From Mesorhizobium atlanticum (GTDB lineage: Bacteria; Pseudomonadota; Alphaproteobacteria; Rhizobiales; Rhizobiaceae), in NCBI RefSeq assembly GCF_003289965.1, contig NZ_QMBQ01000010.1:1-64000 (forward strand): DNA of 64,000 nt, in the 5' to 3' direction. Below the pieces are notes generated by a model. The model was not told the DNA's origin. It ran no database searches and was given only the letters and a program-made list of their open reading frames with translations. Below are positions 62,042-64,000 of the stretch, piece after piece. A program made the position numbers and the translations under genes. Positions within the stretch are counted from its first letter, which is position 1. Each line of letters opens with the position of its first letter.

Positions 62042-63171
62042 CATGTCTGGAATTGCTTGGCGAAAGCGTTGGTGAAGACGATCTCGCCATGGTCGCCGGC
62101 CGCCTCGCCAAGCACCACGTCCATGTTGTCGGCGGTGATCCTGGCCAGCGCGAAGCCGCCCATATAGGCCGCCTTCGGCTTGATGAGGTCGAGCCCGTCG
62201 CGCTGGTAGATCATCGGCACTTCGTGCTGATGGCCGTGGAAGATCGCGATGACATTGTAGCCGCCGATCGCCGCCAGCAGCGCCTGGCGGTCGGCCTCGC
62301 CCCACCAGTGCGGGCGGCCTGAACCATCGTCATCATAGGTGCGCTTCACCGGATCCCAGCGCTCGGTCGAGAAGGTGTCCCAACCATAGTGCTGGAAGAT
62401 GACCACGGGTCGGCCATCGCCGGCATAGGTGGCGAGGTCCTGCTTCAGCCAGGGCAGGCTGCCCGGCACGCCATGGCCGGTGTCGCCGGCGAAGCGGTGC
62501 GTCTGGACGAGATGCAGGCCGCCCCAGTCCCAGGAATAACAGTCGGTGTCGACGTCATATTCTGTCGCCGGCACCGGCGGCTTGAAGAACACGCCGGGGC
62601 GATGATTGACCTCGACATAGTCGCGCAATTCGCGGCGATACCAGTCGACATGCGGCGGCGAGCCGTTCTGGTCGAGATCGTGGTTGCCCAGCCCGACATA
62701 GACCGGGATGTGGACGCGGTCCGGCCCGATGCCTTCCTGGTAGCGCTGGGAGAACTGCAGAAGCTGCGTGCCTTCGCTGGGCTCGGTGACTTGGCCGCCG
62801 CCATCGTCGGTGATGTCGCCGCCGGTGACAAGCCCAAGCGGCGTGCCGATGCGGGTGCCGGCCGAATGCAGGCCGGTCGCAACGCCGTTGATCTCGGCCG
62901 GCCACCTTTTGTCCGCAATCGCGTTCAGGGCCGCGACATTGCGCAGAAGGGCGGCATCGGTCTTGCCCTCCTGCAGGCAGTTGGGGCTTAGCCCGCTTGC
63001 CATGCGGCAGGCGTGGATGTCGGCGATGAAAAGGAAGGTGGCGTCGATCGGCTGAATGCGCTTTCCGGTCTGGCCGAAGGCCACCCCCGGAACGGCGCCG
63101 GCCGCAGCGAGCGCACACATGCGGGTGATGAAGGTGCGGCGCGAAACGGTTGCTGGCGAAGAGCGATTCAT
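62041..63171 (-). CDS. Tat-exported calcineurin-like metallophosphoesterase
   Basis: 376 residues from ATG 63171 (MNRSSPATVSRRTFITRMCA). The twin-arginine signal SRRTFI with a hydrophobic core (ALAAAGAVPGVAFG) targets it to the periplasm already folded. Metallophosphoesterase motifs: ADIHACR, VTGGDITDDGG, GLGNHDLDQNG and IFHGHQHEVPM, the usual D-x-H, GD, GNHD and GHxH sites for two metals. Substrate unknown. ORF track-length extension to 63498 is not supported. Confidence 0.92.
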   Translation of the reverse strand: MNRSSPATVSRRTFITRMCALAAAGAVPGVAFGQTGKRIQPIDATFLFIADIHACRMASGLSPNCLQEGKTDAALLRNVAALNAIADKRWPAEINGVATGLHSAGTRIGTPLGLVTGGDITDDGGGQVTEPSEGTQLLQFSQRYQEGIGPDRVHIPVYVGLGNHDLDQNGSPPHVDWYRRELRDYVEVNHRPGVFFKPPVPATEYDVDTDCYSWDWGGLHLVQTHRFAGDTGHGVPGSLPWLKQDLATYAGDGRPVVIFQHYGWDTFSTERWDPVKRTYDDDGSGRPHWWGEADRQALLAAIGGYNVIAIFHGHQHEVPMIYQRDGLDLIKPKAAYMGGFALARITADNMDVVLGEAAGDHGEIVFTNAFAKQFQT

Positions 63172-63325
63172 CGTCACCCGATTAAACACCCTCGAACCGC
63201 CTCGTCCAGTTCGATGCCCGGCCGGCGCCTGGAGGCTTTTCATGCCCAGGCATGAAAAGCTCCTGGGTCGACAGCGCAATGGCGGTCTGTCATTGCTTCG
63301 GTACATGCATCCAGGGGAAGAAGGC

Positions 63326-63919
63326 ATGAAGACCCTCACAACCGGCATGGCATTCGCCATGCTCACCTTCGCCGGCGCCGCACAGGCCTCGGACTGCGTC
63401 GACGCAAAGTCCGCCAAAGCCGGCTTCGTGCTCGAAAAGGCCGGGATAAGCAGCGAGTTCCGACCGGCGCCCGGCGGCATGGTCGCGGTCGCCAACAAGT
63501 ATCAATCGGATTCGCCGCAGACACAGTATCTTTATGCCGGGCTGATCGAGGTGTTCCGCGACAGCGACACCGGGCGGCTGTCGATGATCCCGCTCGGCGA
63601 CTTGAAGAAGCTGTTCCCGCTGAAGGCGGGCGCGAAGAGCAAAACCGAATTCGTGCGGCTGTCTTCGAAAAAGGCGCCGCAGGGCACCGAGACGCTGGCG
63701 CTCACCGTCAAAGGCAAGGACACCTACAGGCTCGGCGACTGCAAATACAATGTGCTCGTGGTCGGCGAAACGATCACCGGCGAGAGTGGCAACGTCATCG
63801 ATACCTTCACCGCGCTCTATTCGCCGGACCTGCAGGCGGTGCTGGCGCGGCGGTATGACGAAGGGACGAGCGCGCAGAGCGAGGTGGGGTTCGAGAGGAT
63901 CAAGCCGCTGGCGCAGTGA
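63326..63919 (+). CDS. Secreted/periplasmic protein of unknown function
   Basis: 197 residues from ATG 63326 (MKTLTTGMAFAMLTFAGAAQ, AGGGGAAGAAGGC upstream). It has a clean signal peptide cleaved after AQA. The mature protein has two cysteines (SDCVDAKSAK and LGDCKYNVLVV), probably a disulphide, and a beta-rich pattern with many Lys. I recognise no family. It is divergent from the phosphoesterase gene. Confidence 0.85.
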   Translation: MKTLTTGMAFAMLTFAGAAQASDCVDAKSAKAGFVLEKAGISSEFRPAPGGMVAVANKYQSDSPQTQYLYAGLIEVFRDSDTGRLSMIPLGDLKKLFPLKAGAKSKTEFVRLSSKKAPQGTETLALTVKGKDTYRLGDCKYNVLVVGETITGESGNVIDTFTALYSPDLQAVLARRYDEGTSAQSEVGFERIKPLAQ

Positions 63920-64000
63920 GGCTCTTTCGGCCGACTGAAAACCGCCAGCCGGCCGGGTATCAGCCGCGTCGACGCCGACCGGCCGCTATGGCTGAACGGT

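Overview
The window is GC-rich (roughly 60-65 %) alphaproteobacterial chromosome, most like Mesorhizobium or a close relative in the Phyllobacteriaceae. I infer this from three things: the chromosomal core genes ileS, ribF, tadA, rsmD and groESL; a perfect CIRCE element next to an alphaproteobacterial sigma-32-type promoter; and several dispersed palindromic intergenic repeats of the Rhizobiales type. I see no rRNA, no tRNA, no CRISPR array, no transposase and no phage gene.

Layout. 1-5630 (minus): a type I secretion operon, with an ABC transporter, a membrane-fusion protein and a large secreted repeat protein cut by the left edge; the outer-membrane partner is not here. 6190-17057: a mostly minus-strand housekeeping block (patatin-like phospholipase, two M16 peptidases, rsmD, an RsuA/RluB pseudouridine synthase with a long basic tail, tadA on plus, a lipoprotein, ileS). 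17306-24702: a MipA/OmpV outer-membrane protein, four glycosyltransferase-type genes, an HdeD-like membrane protein, and a small apparently inserted segment whose left end repeats the last codons of ribF. 24795-26659: ribF and a HAD phosphatase. 26941-30817: two tandem TadG-like von Willebrand-A proteins with no other pilus genes. 30906-36862: LysE exporter, DUF2189 membrane protein, CAP-domain lipoprotein, and a MarR-EmrA-EmrB efflux operon with a structured element between emrA and emrB.

37059-45307: a glycosyltransferase, a GINT1-like protein, and then a compact six-gene lipid operon (CDP-alcohol phosphotransferase, hydrolase/methyltransferase fusion, PAP2/dual-specificity phosphatase fusion, small membrane protein, acyltransferase, CdsA-like cytidylyltransferase). 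It has the gene content of the poorly understood ynbABCD set of E. coli plus an acyltransferase, and is the best candidate here for an undescribed pathway. 45466-47583: two regulators and the remains of a higBA toxin-antitoxin locus. 47586-51967: a TetR-controlled set of MFS transporter, FAD oxidase and PLP enzyme. 51979-54533: a truncated gene, then groES-groEL with sigma-32 promoter, CIRCE and terminator. 54754-63919: OsmC and GFA genes with an AraC regulator, a second LysE, small cysteine-cluster genes, a YCII protein, a MarR/hydrolase pair separated by a 3 x 21 bp tandem repeat, a GST, a patatin remnant, a CsbD stress protein, a Tat-exported phosphoesterase and a periplasmic protein.

Many genes overlap by 1-4 bases (TGATG, ATGA), so most runs on one strand are probably operons. 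Starts were moved inward from the longest open frame wherever a Shine-Dalgarno site, signal peptide or family N-terminus argued for it; these choices are stated.
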